Positions 47,346 to 58,088 of a DNA stretch of 64,000 nucleotides are shown here, one piece after another. The stretch comes from Celoporthe dispersa. Taxonomy: Eukaryota; Ascomycota; Sordariomycetes; Diaporthales; Cryphonectriaceae. How positions within the stretch are numbered: position 1 is the first letter of the stretch; every line of letters starts with the position of its first letter. A model generated the notes under the pieces. The model was given only the letters and a program-made list of their open reading frames with translations. It did no database searches and was not told the DNA's origin. The translations under genes were made by a program, and so were the position numbers. The stretch is from positions 2,032,001 through 2,096,000 of the forward strand of contig WAID01000007.1 of NCBI GenBank assembly GCA_016584495.1, in the 5' to 3' direction.

Positions 47346-47364
47346 AGCGAGCGAGCGAGCGAGC
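47346..47364 (+). repeat. (GAGC)n tetranucleotide repeat
   Basis: About five GAGC/GCGA units in the region downstream of CCH1. Confidence 0.7.
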
Positions 47365-50300
47365 ACGTCTTGATTCCTTGTCTGTATGACCGCAGAGGGT
47401 AGCAATGTATTGGACTGGGAGCGTTGTGAGAGGGAAGTGTAGATATTTATGAATGTCCTGAATAGAGAGAGAGAGAGAGAAAGTCAAGAAGACTGTGACG
47501 AGCATTGAAACTCCGAGATAGAAGTTGTGGGCTCTGTGTCGCTCGTTCATCGTGCCCGTTCTAAGACTTTGACTGTTGTCCAATGCTGATTATCTGGTGG
47601 GAAGGTCTTTCTTATTCCAGGATTGAAAAAGACGCCCATCCCCTCCCTACTACTGAGGCGCATTATGACTGAGAATCATCGACATATTCCACATAACCCG
47701 CCATCACCAGCATGGGTGAATAACTCGACAGACACCACCTACTTTCCTAAAATATCCCGGTCGACGCCGCACCACCGCTCATATTCCGATCTATGATGAC
47801 GAACTCGCCAGCTGGGAGCCAGGGAGACCTTGCGTAGGCCTCCCCAACCTCTTGAGACTGGGGGCGATCGTGATGGACAGCATGTCTCTCTACTTGGTAC
47901 ATCCGTGGGCCAGAATCAATATAGCAAGTAGGGCTTCCCCTTCCACCCAGCAGCTTCTCGCCAAGGTCTCTCCTTCTTGTTGTCCCTCCTCCCCTCCCCA
48001 CACAGCCCAGCGCAGATCAGGTTACTATTTCGAGAATGTCTACATATATGGGTCTGGACAAGAAGCAGTGGAGACAGACGCGAGGATACGGGGGGAGGGG
48101 CAGGTATACTGTAAGGCTGAGTTTGCAGAGCAAGCAAGCAAATCTACCTTACATGATAACTCGGCGCAAGGCAGAGTGGGTCGATCAGGAAGACATACTG
48201 AAGGAGGCAGCCTTCATGCGAGCAGTGGGTCCTTTGTTGTTGTGTTGCTTTCTCTCTCTGTCTCTCTCTCTCTCTCATATCCACAGGCCTGTGGTCATTA
48301 GTTCGGTTCGCCTGGCCGGCGATATGCTGGCTGTCGAGCAGCAAGCAAAAGTCTGGAAAGCCGAGTGGCTCATACAAACGCATAAGGCGGGTCTGGTCTC
48401 GATGTGTGCGTGATGCCGAGACAGAACCAAACTCTCAAGTGAGTTCTATTTCGAGAGTTTGCCCCTGCAGGCAGTGCCACAGGAGTCCAAAGAAAAGAAA
48501 AGCTAAAGTCCGAAGGAGGAAAAAAAAAAAAAGGTGTACCACTCGGTTGGGCTCAACATCCAGGATCATGGCACTCCTCAGGTTTTGATACTCGGGGTTT
48601 GGTGATGATCTCCGCTGTCACCACCACCAGTGCCTTGGAGGGCGCGGATCATGGTTTCGAGAGGGTCACCCGGGCACAGTGGTCGTCGTGATCGTTCCCG
48701 AGGCGGAGCAAGATGCGCGCTCTCTTCTAGAGTGACCGAGTGCATGGTCCTCGTCTCAACTCCTGGAAAGTTGCCATGTGCGTCTCTGTGCTGGCTTAAA
48801 GGCACGCCAAGTAGGATCCAATGCCATCATGTGCGTCCAATCGCGGGCCGTCCTCTTGGTCGGACACCCGACAGCCCTCGCCTCTTGACCCCGCGAGATT
48901 TGCAAAAGCTAGAACGATCTTGCTACAGGCCCAGTAGATCCCAAAGGGTGTTGAGAGGGAGGACCAGGCGAGGGGGCACTCGTCTTGTGTGTGATCGCCA
49001 GGGCTCTTGTTGCACATCGCACAGGTGATAGAGACCAAGACCTGCAGGACTAGGTCGCCATTCCACCGGCTACTGCAGTTCATTCGTGATAGTATCCCGA
49101 CGGATCGGATGCGGCCAGAGGGAGGAGCGGAATCTGAGGAGCTAGCATTCCATCCGCGACAGGGAGAAGCTTTCGTCAGCTTCTTGGTACTACATGCTAT
49201 TGTAGTATGCACCGACGGACTTCGTATTACGTACGTAGCACACTTACAAGGGCCAGGTGCAGAAACCTGCATGCAGGTACGGTGCATGAAGTACGCAGGA
49301 GGCTGAATAGATTGCGGGCTTGGTATCCCTGATGTTTCAAACTCCCTTCGACCCATACATTATTTGGGTTGAGATAGTGGCGATGAGTGATAATCATGGC
49401 TACTAGAGCAGTAGAGTAGTTAGGGCATGAAAGACTTCATGATAGCCTGCCAAGCCTATCTGAGAAGCGAAGAGAAGTGTGTTCGGCGAACACCACAACA
49501 TGTCCACTGCAGCGACAGGAAGAAGGAAGCCGTCTCTGCACGAGATGCCGATACCTGCAAACCCCCTCCCAGAAAAAAAGAAAAAAAAGAGAGGCCTTCA
49601 CCGGCTTGGGGTGTATCGAAACGTTCCAGAAGGCTTCGATGCAGGTCTAGCCGGGGGAGTGCAGCGAGAGGAGTCATCATCATCATCATCATCAGTGTAC
49701 ATAGGGAAGCAGCAGGCATGGAGAGATGGAGTTTGGGGGGGAGTCTATGGCAAGAAGGTGAAACACGGGCCAATTGGGCTTGGCCTGTGCCATGCCTGCT
49801 GCAGCACAAACCCCTGCCATAGTCGTGGGCTCTGAGACATGCCCAACCGAGACGGGTTCCTCTCCTGTTGGAAGGTTAGGGAGGGAGACCCCTGGTCCCC
49901 TGACTAGACTCAGCCATAGCACCTTGGGGGGAAGGGGAAGGAAAGCTGGCTTCCCCTGTACTCGAGGCTAGTCCGCCTTGGGACTCGCCTGCTTAGGGGT
50001 CTAAGACAAGGGAAGGACCTGGGGGGAGGGGAGGGGGGAACTGCAGTGTGTTCTCTCTCTCCCTCCCTCCCCCTCCCCTTCTGACGCCCTGGGTCGTCGA
50101 TCATGCAAGGCATGGATGACATGACCGCTCTCCCCAACCAGCTCGTGATGAGCTCGACCTCCAACCCGACCCGGCCATACAGAACAGAATCTCACGCAAC
50201 ACAAACGTCATGATACCGTTGTTGCCTTCGCAGTTTCGAGAACAAACATTTGAAGATGGTCACGCAGACAGCCCCCGGGGAGATGGCGCAGCAGCAGCAG

Positions 50301-50875
50301 CGGTCGACTGCCTGGAGCTCTGTCCCTGCCAGGACCACCAGAGCAGCAGACAGTGGTCAGACGGGAGCCCTTCGAGGCTGTTTCAAACAATTTCCAGATC
50401 GAGTCAATCTCGGATAGCTATCAAGCTGCCAGGCCAGAAGCCTGCAGGCATAGTCACCTCTCTGCCTGTCTGCACCGCACGGCAGGCCTGCGCCGGCCGC
50501 AGCTTGTCAGACCAACCACCCCCGCCCCTCTCTCCTTCCCGCGTTCCAGCTGCGCAGAGCAGACTGAACTCTCAAACCTAGCCCCAGCTCTGTTTCCGAC
50601 CTGGGACGACTGGAGCACGTTTCCACCTCCGGCACGAGGGGGGGAAATCATCTCGAGCCCTCGAGGGCATGGGGAGAGGGAAGAGAGACCAAAAAAAAAT
50701 AAAAATTACGGATGCCAGAGCAGGGTAGCAACAGGAGGGTCCACTGCAGCATGCGGGCAGAAAGCCCTCGAGGCGACTGCTTCAGCATCAACTCGCTTCG
50801 ACAAGTCTGTAGTCTGCTGTGTGTCAAGTTTGTCAGCGAGGGCCCCTGACCAGACCGCCACCTGCGTACCAAGCG

Positions 50876-50879
<4 letters not shown>

Positions 50880-50911
<32 letters not shown>
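50880..50911. repeat. (CA)n microsatellite
   Basis: About 16 CA units, the longest dinucleotide repeat in the window. Confidence 0.9.
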
Positions 50912-50913
<2 letters not shown>

Positions 50914-52152
50914 CAGACAGGCCGGCCGTCCGTCCATCCCAACTAAGTTCTGATGCAGCACCTATCGGTGCCTTCTGAGGTCCTGGGAGTCAAGCCTCGA
51001 GCCGTCTGTCTCAGTCCTCCCCCCGCCTCTCTCTCTCGGTTGAGGGACTGCCAGCAAACCCGCATGCAGAAATACGTGTACAAAAGAAAAAAGTAAAATT
51101 TACTGCGCAGCAGCGGGGTACGAGAGAGACAACGGCTCCTCCTCCTCCTCCTCCTTGCTTGCAACCATTCTGCATTCCTGGCATCGCCGAGCAACAACGC
51201 CTTAGGGCATGCCGGGTCTCCCGGTCGTGCTGGGCGGGGGGGAGGGCCTATTTCGGGCCTAGCCCAGGGCAAGCTGGCACTGTGGCACAATGCTGCGTGG
51301 GTAGGGTCCCGCTTTTCCATGGTCTGAGGACCCCTCGGGATTCCCCCTGGCTATCATTGCAAGTTACGGGTTGCAGGTCGCAAGGTCGCAGGTCGCCCTT
51401 GTCCCGGCCCGGGCTTGACAAGCCCACCCACCCCCATGACATCTGGTGGTACCATCATGCTCTCCATCCCTTCCTCAAGAGGTTGGCAGGCAGGGTGGGT
51501 GTGGGTGTCATGTCATTTATTGTATGTAAAGTGTGTGTGTGAGGGAGTGTGGCTCATTCATTGCATAATACATAAAGACGGCGCAGGGCCTGCACCTGGG
51601 GCACTGCACTGCACACCCCGACAACTCTGTCTTAATCTACTTTTCCTGCAACCACCATCCTTCTCTACCGTCGTGTACACATGCTTGCGTGTGTCTGTCC
51701 GTTGACGACGTCTGGATATCTCCGAACCCCCTGTCTTTGAACAACTCAACAAACGTTCCCTCTCTCTCCACTCGACGCCTCTGGCTGGCTAGTGATCTGT
51801 GCACGCGGACCAGATCATCCACTCTTTACCACATACAAACCATAAATTCTGCTTCCCATTCCAGTCATTCGCTTTCGTGCACTTGGACTTGACAGTCAAA
51901 TACCGGGCTGAGCCTCTTTTTTGGAAATCAAGAATAACCGACCCTCGAGAAGAATTCTTAATAAACCACCCACCCCATCACCATAAACGATCTCGGGAGC
52001 TTTGTGAGAACCCATCGCCACCTACTACGCAACACTCCAACCATCTCTCTCTCTATCTCTGGACCAGAGCCGACTCTCTTATCTCAAAGAGTACCCATCA
52101 GACCAGAACGCCTCACCGCTCTCACCCTCATCAGCCACCAACCACTCTCACA

Positions 52153-52449
52153 ATGTTCGGCTTCCAACCGCTCCACAGCCACTTCTCCCTCTCGGGCTCG
52201 CTCCCTCCCTTCACCATGCGCCGGAGGTCGACCACCTCGAGCGAGACCTCTGAGGGCTCCAGGATGTCCTACGCGTCCAACACCTCCTCCACATCAGCCG
52301 CCTCCACCATCAACAGCGTGCTGTTGCGGCAGGCCTCCATCATAGACCTGCAGGAGGAGCACGCGCAGTTCTCCTCCGAGCTCAACATCCTCGAGCCCAG
52401 GCCTATCGTCTTCTATGGCAGCATGGAGGAGCGCTTTTCCTCTTTATAA
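52153..52449 (+). CDS. Small hypothetical protein (98 aa)
   Basis: A single exon. The ATG at 52153 sits in a favourable context (caca before ATG) after a long CT/CA-rich leader; the upstream in-frame extension to 51799 has leader-like composition and is excluded. The N-terminus is aromatic and hydrophobic (MFGFQPLHSHFSLSGSLPPF). The middle is Arg/Ser/Thr-rich (MRRRSTTSSETSEGSRMSY). The C-terminal half is helix-like and acidic (LRQASIIDLQEEHAQFSSEL), with NILEPRPIVFYGSMEERF at the end. I recognise no family. The Arg-Arg-x-Ser sites and short length suggest a small regulatory protein, but that is inference. The TAA stop is followed by a T-rich 3' region. Confidence 0.6.
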   Translation: MFGFQPLHSHFSLSGSLPPFTMRRRSTTSSETSEGSRMSYASNTSSTSAASTINSVLLRQASIIDLQEEHAQFSSELNILEPRPIVFYGSMEERFSSL

Positions 52450-54474
52450 AGAGGCGAGCCGCTCTGCACCGGCCGCGGACTGCCCTGACTGACGGGGCAC
52501 GTCTTGGGCTTCTTTCTCCGTTTCTACATCCCTCCAACGAGTTTCCCACAAGCCGAGCCTTATTTCTTTTCTCTTCCAACCCCAACCTTTTTTCTCGTTT
52601 TGCTGTTCTCTTCTCCATCGGCGCCATGACACCGACTACGATACCAAACGAAGGGAAGGACTTCTAGGGGATTTGTTGCCATTATCATTCGCAATGGCGC
52701 CGGTTCACATGAAGTAACTCTTCAGATCGCCATGGCCAAGCCTCCCTCCCCCCCGGGTGGCAGGCTCTGGCCCCAAGTTTTCTGACGTGACGGGCGGGAG
52801 GATACCCATCTCAGTCCTTTTTTTTTTTTTTTTTTGAACCACGGGGGAGGAGGTTTATCGTTGAACCCTTTTTTGTTGTGTGTGAGAGAGAGAGAGAGGG
52901 GAGGACGTGGAGTTCACTTGATCACTGGCGCAAAAGGGCGTTTCTATTCTTTTCAATCATTTATGAAAGGCAGGCTGCTACGACAGACCTTGACGAAGGG
53001 ACGGGGGAGAGATTCTGCTACACATGAGTGAGAGCGTATGAACATGAGAGGAAAAGTGTCCCCCACCCAAAGATGCAAACAAGCAAAGAGACAAATGCAA
53101 ACGATCAGCATTGCGGCGCTTTCAGCTGCGTCATCGCGACAACAAACTTCTTCCCTCCACTGGCGCGCACATATACACACACACACGCATCAATTGTGTG
53201 CATTGCATACGTGACGTGATATGCGAGCGACGTGACTTCATCCGCCCATCAATTATCATCAGTCCCACTACACACCAGGTGGAGCGACCATTATCACCCC
53301 GGAGAGAGAGAGAGGGAGGGAGGAAGAGAGAGAGATGACACTCACGCCACGAAGGCCAAACACGAAACCTAAGCTGGCATACCTTGACCAACTAGGTCCT
53401 CCCCCACACAGCCCTCACCCTGCCATTTTCCCTTTCCTTGGAAAGATGAATTCTCCGAGATGAGAAAAGGAAACGTCCTTATCGCTGCAACGAACCCCCC
53501 CCCCCCCTCCGACCAAGCTTTCTTTTCTTTCTTTCTTTTTTTTTCTCAAACCGAAACTAACAACCTGCGCCCGCACCCGCCCACACACCCTCCTCCCAGA
53601 TCCTTCGTGCCGGAAGAGGGCGTTTCAGATTGAGAGATCATGAAAGGATGATTAAATCAGCCCCCCTCTCTTCCCCCCCCCCCAAAAACAACACAAATCT
53701 CCCTTCTTTGTTAGATAGCACATGCGAGGATTTTCGTCAGCGTCCGAGAGAATGTCATTGGTAAGCATTTGGCGTGATCTATGGGATTTTCTTTTTCTTG
53801 TATGCGACTTGCTGGGGGAATATCGATGGTCTCAAGATATCAAGGGCGGTAGCAATACTTGGCTGGTATCTGTCTTCTCCCCGATCTTTCCATAATGAAA
53901 TTATGAACTCTGAAAAAAAAGAAAAAAAAAAAGGAAAGAAGCTTCATGGAAATTGACTCGCGACCTGGGTCTTCAATTTTAGAGTTTCCTTCTTCCCAGA
54001 AGAAAAAAAGAGTTTAAAAAAAGACAAAGGAAAAAAAAAAAGAGAGAGAATAGAATGGCAAAAACATACAACACCGGGTATTCGCTAATGGTCACCCACT
54101 TAACTACTAATCCGGCGGTTAGTGGCTTATTTAGGGGAGAGCAGACGGGATCCCAAGTTTTCCACTACCTATGGTCGTATGTGCTTAAAAACGCACTTTG
54201 CAATACTATATAGACATACAGAACTGAGCTGCTCGATTTTTATATCTTGTCGAACTGTGCTCCCCGATCCGCTGGGTGCCCCGGCTGTCCGCCTCCTGAG
54301 AGAGCCGCCTATTTGCCAGCAATATGACAATGACACAGACAAAAAAACAGAGAAGGGGAGAGAAAAGTAAAGGCCTATTACCCAATCCTGACAGGTCCGG
54401 GCCTGATTCACTCCCCTGCCAGCGAGTCACTGCTCCATGCACCGGCTGCGATTGAGCCCAAGAAGCGCAGACAA
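52450..54474. other. Spacer with homopolymer-rich 3' region
   Basis: A 2 kb spacer with long T, A and C runs (52818-52836, 53496-53508, 53521-53545, 54031-54041), GA repeats and no coding-like frame. Such runs are frequent in fungal UTRs. Confidence 0.45.
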
Positions 54475-54780
54475 TCAGTCAACCCACCCTGCGCATCTAT
54501 TGTAGCCCTGAATACCGCGGGGACCAAGATCTGGGGGGAGGGGGGGTTGGGACCGCAAGTACTCCTGCTGTCGGCGTATGCGGGTACCAGCTTGTAGAAG
54601 TGCGTCGAACAGGCTTGACGGGTCCGGATTGTCCCAAGCCTCCCAGGGAGGCCTGGGAGTTATTTGTTTCGTTGCCGAAAAGATGGTCTGGAGCGCTGGC
54701 CGAGTGACTAGGAGGGCCGGGTGAATGTGCCGTTGCATAGTGACGAAGAGAAGAGAGAAGCCGGGAGGTGATTCCACCAC
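54475..54780 (-). CDS. Possible small protein with mitochondrial-type N-terminus
   Basis: A 101-codon frame. From its internal Met the sequence MQRHIHPALLVTRPALQTIF is Arg/His-containing and amphipathic without acidic residues, like a mitochondrial presequence. It is followed by TPRPPWEAWDNPDPSSLFDA and a Gln/Arg/Leu helix. It is divergent from the 154-aa gene at 55,027, and the 250-base gap could serve as a shared promoter. I recognise no family, so this is a low-confidence candidate. Confidence 0.35.
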   Translation of the reverse strand: MVESPPGFSLLFVTMQRHIHPALLVTRPALQTIFSATKQITPRPPWEAWDNPDPSSLFDALLQAGTRIRRQQEYLRSQPPLPPDLGPRGIQGYNRCAGWVD

Positions 54781-55026
54781 GATGCGTGCCTGTAAGCTGG
54801 TGAATGGAGACTATCTCGTTGGACGGCGAGAACGCCCACCGCCTATAACTTCATAGCCTCCGAGGAATGGAACTGTCTTCCAATCTCTACCAGACTACCA
54901 CCAGCAACTCTCGTGTCCATAACCGGCAGACAAGACCACTCGATCTCTTCCATACGACCACCGAGTCTGAGGCCAAAGCCGACCCAACGCAGCACTAAAA
55001 ACAATCCACCTCAACGATCCCGCCAG

Positions 55027-55491
55027 ATGCCAAACCACGAGAACAACAACAACAACAACAACGACCCAGCCGACCCCAGATCCTCCCTCTCCAAGATAGC
55101 CCGCAGAGCCTACTGGCTGAGTGGCGGCTGCCGCAGCAGACCCCCAACCACCATGACTGCTCTGCTGGCCATGGCCCGCGAGCGGAACCAGGTGGAACGG
55201 GCCCGCGCGGAGTGGAGCAGGCAGAAGAAGGAGGCTCTCCTGGAGCACACTGTGAGATGGGGCCCGCGGCCGAGAGGCACGAGCCTGATCGCCTGGTTTG
55301 TGGAGAACGGGGCTGCAGGCGCCGGCGAGGCGAGGTGCGCAGCAGCTGCTGGTGGTGCTGGGGACGGCGATGATGGTGGTGTCGATGACGAGGATGAGGA
55401 TTGCAGGACGGCGACGGGGCAAGCCAGCGCCATCGCGGCATCGGCGGAGGAGCCCATGGACGACGACAACACTGGTGATGGGACTGTATAG
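55027..55491 (+). CDS. Hypothetical protein with Asn repeat and acidic tail (154 aa)
   Basis: The start at 55027 (MPNHENNN) was chosen because the upstream extension to 54913 is Arg/Ser/Pro leader-like; the longer form would be 192 aa. A run of seven Asn (AAC repeat, about 55045-55062) opens the protein. Next is SSLSKIARRAYWLSGGCR, then a charged helix (LLAMARERNQVERARAEWSR) and HTVRWGPRPRGTSLIAWFVE, which looks like a folded core. The last 50 residues are Gly/Ala/Asp/Glu-rich and end in DDDNTGDGTV. There is no signal peptide or membrane segment. The Trp-containing helix pair suggests a real domain that I cannot name. One exon, no frameshift seen. Confidence 0.5.
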   Translation: MPNHENNNNNNNDPADPRSSLSKIARRAYWLSGGCRSRPPTTMTALLAMARERNQVERARAEWSRQKKEALLEHTVRWGPRPRGTSLIAWFVENGAAGAGEARCAAAAGGAGDGDDGGVDDEDEDCRTATGQASAIAASAEEPMDDDNTGDGTV

Positions 55492-56396
55492 TGGAGGCCG
55501 CCAGGCTGAGTATGTGCATAGGGCCCTGTGCACAATGAACAAGAGATATCAGCACTCCCAAGTCATCGAGGCAGTAGGGTCAAGAAAAGCTGATGTGTGT
55601 TGCATCGTTGTCCCTCTACCCAGGAGGCAGACGACGCAAGGCCGGCGACAACATGGACAGCAGCAGTAAAGTAATAAGAATGGTCCCTTTTCGATTCCTT
55701 TTCTAATGAGAAAAAAAGGCTGGTATGGTTAGTCCCTTGGCCTCACCCATCCAACAGAATAACAATAGTATGTACAAAGTGCAATGCAGCCTGTCCCTAT
55801 TTCGTTGCGACCACCTTCAGTATCGAAAAGAACCGTGACCCCTGACATATGCTGCCATGCCATCCGGACCATCCAACCGTCGATGTGAAAATCATTGAGA
55901 CAAGCCAGGGGGAGGAGCAATGTGAGCGCGTGCGCTGTCCCGCTCAACAGCTATAGCGATGTGGAGACGCCTCAAAACGCGGACCATACATACCAACGGG
56001 AAAAACAAGACAACAAAATCATCAAACACGCGAGGAACTGAGTGCCACCAACACCTCCAACTGACCTGCCCATTCAACACCAGACGCCACCGCAATAACA
56101 CACGAAGAGCGAAATCCGAGAACTTTATTATCCACATGGGCCTGTACTCCGGTGAGAGGGGTGTGCAGAGCCGCGCATACCAGTGCGACGTTGACACGAG
56201 GGCCCTCGCTCTTGGTCTATGGAATTCATGAGTAGTCGTAAACCTTGGGTATCTGTTCGTTGCCGGAGGACCGAGAGGAAGATGCTGCGGCGCAACGCCA
56301 CGCCCGTGACAGACGGGTCGATGGAACCCGCATGTCTATGTCATGAACAGGGGAGAGATATGTTTAGACGACCGAGGGTTGTGTGGATGGCGTGGT
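55492..56396. other. Spacer between convergent genes
   Basis: A 900-base spacer holding the 3' UTRs of the hypothetical gene and the cyclin. No gene is supported. Confidence 0.45.
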
Positions 56397-58088
56397 TCAC
56401 TCGTCGAGAGGCCGGTCCAGGTTGTGGATGCCAAAGACGGCAGCGTTCTTCTTAGCCCACTGGCGCGTCAGGATGGAGGCCTTGAGGAACTTCTTGCTGG
56501 CATACTTCTTGAAGAAGGCCTCGTGCGCAACGGGCCGCGCCAGGTAGTCAACCATGAGGTGGAGGACGGGCTCGATGTCGGCTTCGGTGTAGCCGGCGTA
56601 GAACGACAGCGTTTCGGTCTAGAGCGCAGTCTGTCAGTAAGCTCGAGGGAGCACACCCACTGGCACAGAGCCCCATGGTCAACTTACCCAGTCGCCACGG
56701 TCTAGGATGAGGCGTGCCATGTACATAGCAGCGGCAGCGACGTGGGAGGGACGGTAGGGCATGAAGCGGCGGTCGACAATGCTGATCTCCAGCAGGTACT
56801 TGGCGACGGTGCGGGTCTGGATGTCGTAGTTGTCGGCCTTGGAGATGCGGCGGAGGAAGTTCATGGGGTTGGGGTAGCTGAGGTCATACTCCAGGGTCTG
56901 GAGGATGAAGCGCTCGGCGGCGAGGATCTCAGACTCGGAGAAGCCATTGTCCGCGACGTGCTTGAAGTTGCCGACGTGGGGGGAGAGGACCTCCTCGTAC
57001 TTGGAGGCGATGAACATGGCGGTGATGCCGACGAGCTGGACGCGGTCGAGCTGGACGACCTTCTCCGAGAGGAAGCGGTCGATGATGCTGATTGCGAGGA
57101 ACAGAGTCTCGGGGAGCAGGTGGAAGCGGGTGTGGACCTCGATGAGCCAGTCCACCAGGATGCTGCGCGTCTTCCACTCGAGCTCGTCCTGGTGGTCCAT
57201 GTAGTCGGGGTTGGGAAGCGAGGACGGCTCGATGGTCAGGGAGGTAGTCGAAGATCTCGTGGGCGTACTCGGCGACCATCAGGGGATCATCGCGATCCTC
57301 CGAGTCGAGGTCGTCCACACCCTCGGGGTACTTGAATTCATTGGTTGCCAGGTACTGGGCCTGGGCATCCTGGACGGGCTCGGGCTCGGGCTCGACCTCG
57401 ACAGCCTTCTGCTCCTTCTGGAGCTTGACGTTCTCCTTCTCCGCAGTGTGCGGCTTCTTGCGGACAGGCTCGGCACCCTCGGGGGTGCCCTTCTTCGCCA
57501 GAGGGGCAGTGGTGGCCTTGCGCTTGGAGCCGATCTCGCCAGGGCCAGAGGCCTTGGTCTTCTTGGGGATATTGGTTTCCTTGGATGCGAGGGGGCCGCG
57601 GGCAGCACGGGTGGTACCAGCGGTCGAGCTCTTCGTAACACGGTTCGTAGTAGTCTTGGACACGGTAGCTGACTTGGTGGCGGCAGCGACCTTCTTTCCC
57701 TCGCTGACCTCAATCTTTGTGACGTTGGAGACATCGCCCAGGGCAGCACGCTTGCGGGTAACGCCGGCGACGTTGGCATTGAGACCGGCCTTCTTGGCCG
57801 CGAGGGGCTTGTTGGGCTGGGACAGCTCGTCGACGTGCAGCGCGGCTGCCTTGGCACGCGTCAGGCGTTGGGAGCCGAGGCCGCTGTTCTCATCGTTCTC
57901 GTTGGCGGCGACGCGCGCCGCGCGGGTGGTAGCACGTCCCTATCCGAAGAGGTCAGAGGTCTGGATCAGGGCAGGATGGGCCAGCTGTTGATGGCACCAG
58001 GAGCTATGCAGCTATGGATACAGCCTCCCGCACAGCAACCACTGTGCAGCACACAAGGGAGAGGAGGGAGGTATCTTACAGGAGGCAT
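56397..58088 (-). CDS. Mitotic B-type cyclin, one apparent frameshift
   Basis: Activates Cdk1 for mitosis; NimE/Cdc13/Clb-type. Exons are 58080-58088 (ATG CCT CCT only), 56688-57939 and 56397-56618, with introns of 140 and 69 nt. The product is 493 aa after removing one extra base near 57239-57243. The N-terminus carries a destruction box, RAALGDVSN (about residues 78-86), and a long Lys/Ala/Thr-rich disordered region with KKTKASGPGEIGSKRKATT. The cyclin box starts after DYMDHQDELEWKTRSILVDW (the family's MRxILVDWLIEVH motif) and includes FLAISIIDRFLSE and ASKYEEVLSPHV. The C-terminal cyclin fold follows through DYDLSYPNP-like and SKKFLKASILTRQW segments. The frame slip lies in a CCC run between EIFDYL and EPSSLPNPDY. 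Intact conserved flanks argue for an assembly error. Confidence 0.9.

Larger units (their letters stand above)
47055..52152. other. Long gene-free spacer (about 5.1 kb)
   Basis: It starts with the CCH1 3' region, which has a T run and then a G-run cluster at 47159-47202. Further along are a GAGC repeat (about 47346-47364), GA and CT runs, a CATCATC patch near 49675-49692, G-runs at 50020-50038 and a CA repeat at 50880-50911. The last 500 bases are a CT/CA-rich leader for the 98-aa gene. A 186-codon minus frame at 48796-49356 lacks coding character. No RNA gene or mobile element recognised. Confidence 0.45.

Noticed and set aside
48796..49356. 186-codon minus-strand frame
   Set aside because: No coding-like composition, no recognisable motif, and neighbouring frames are equally open; treated as chance.
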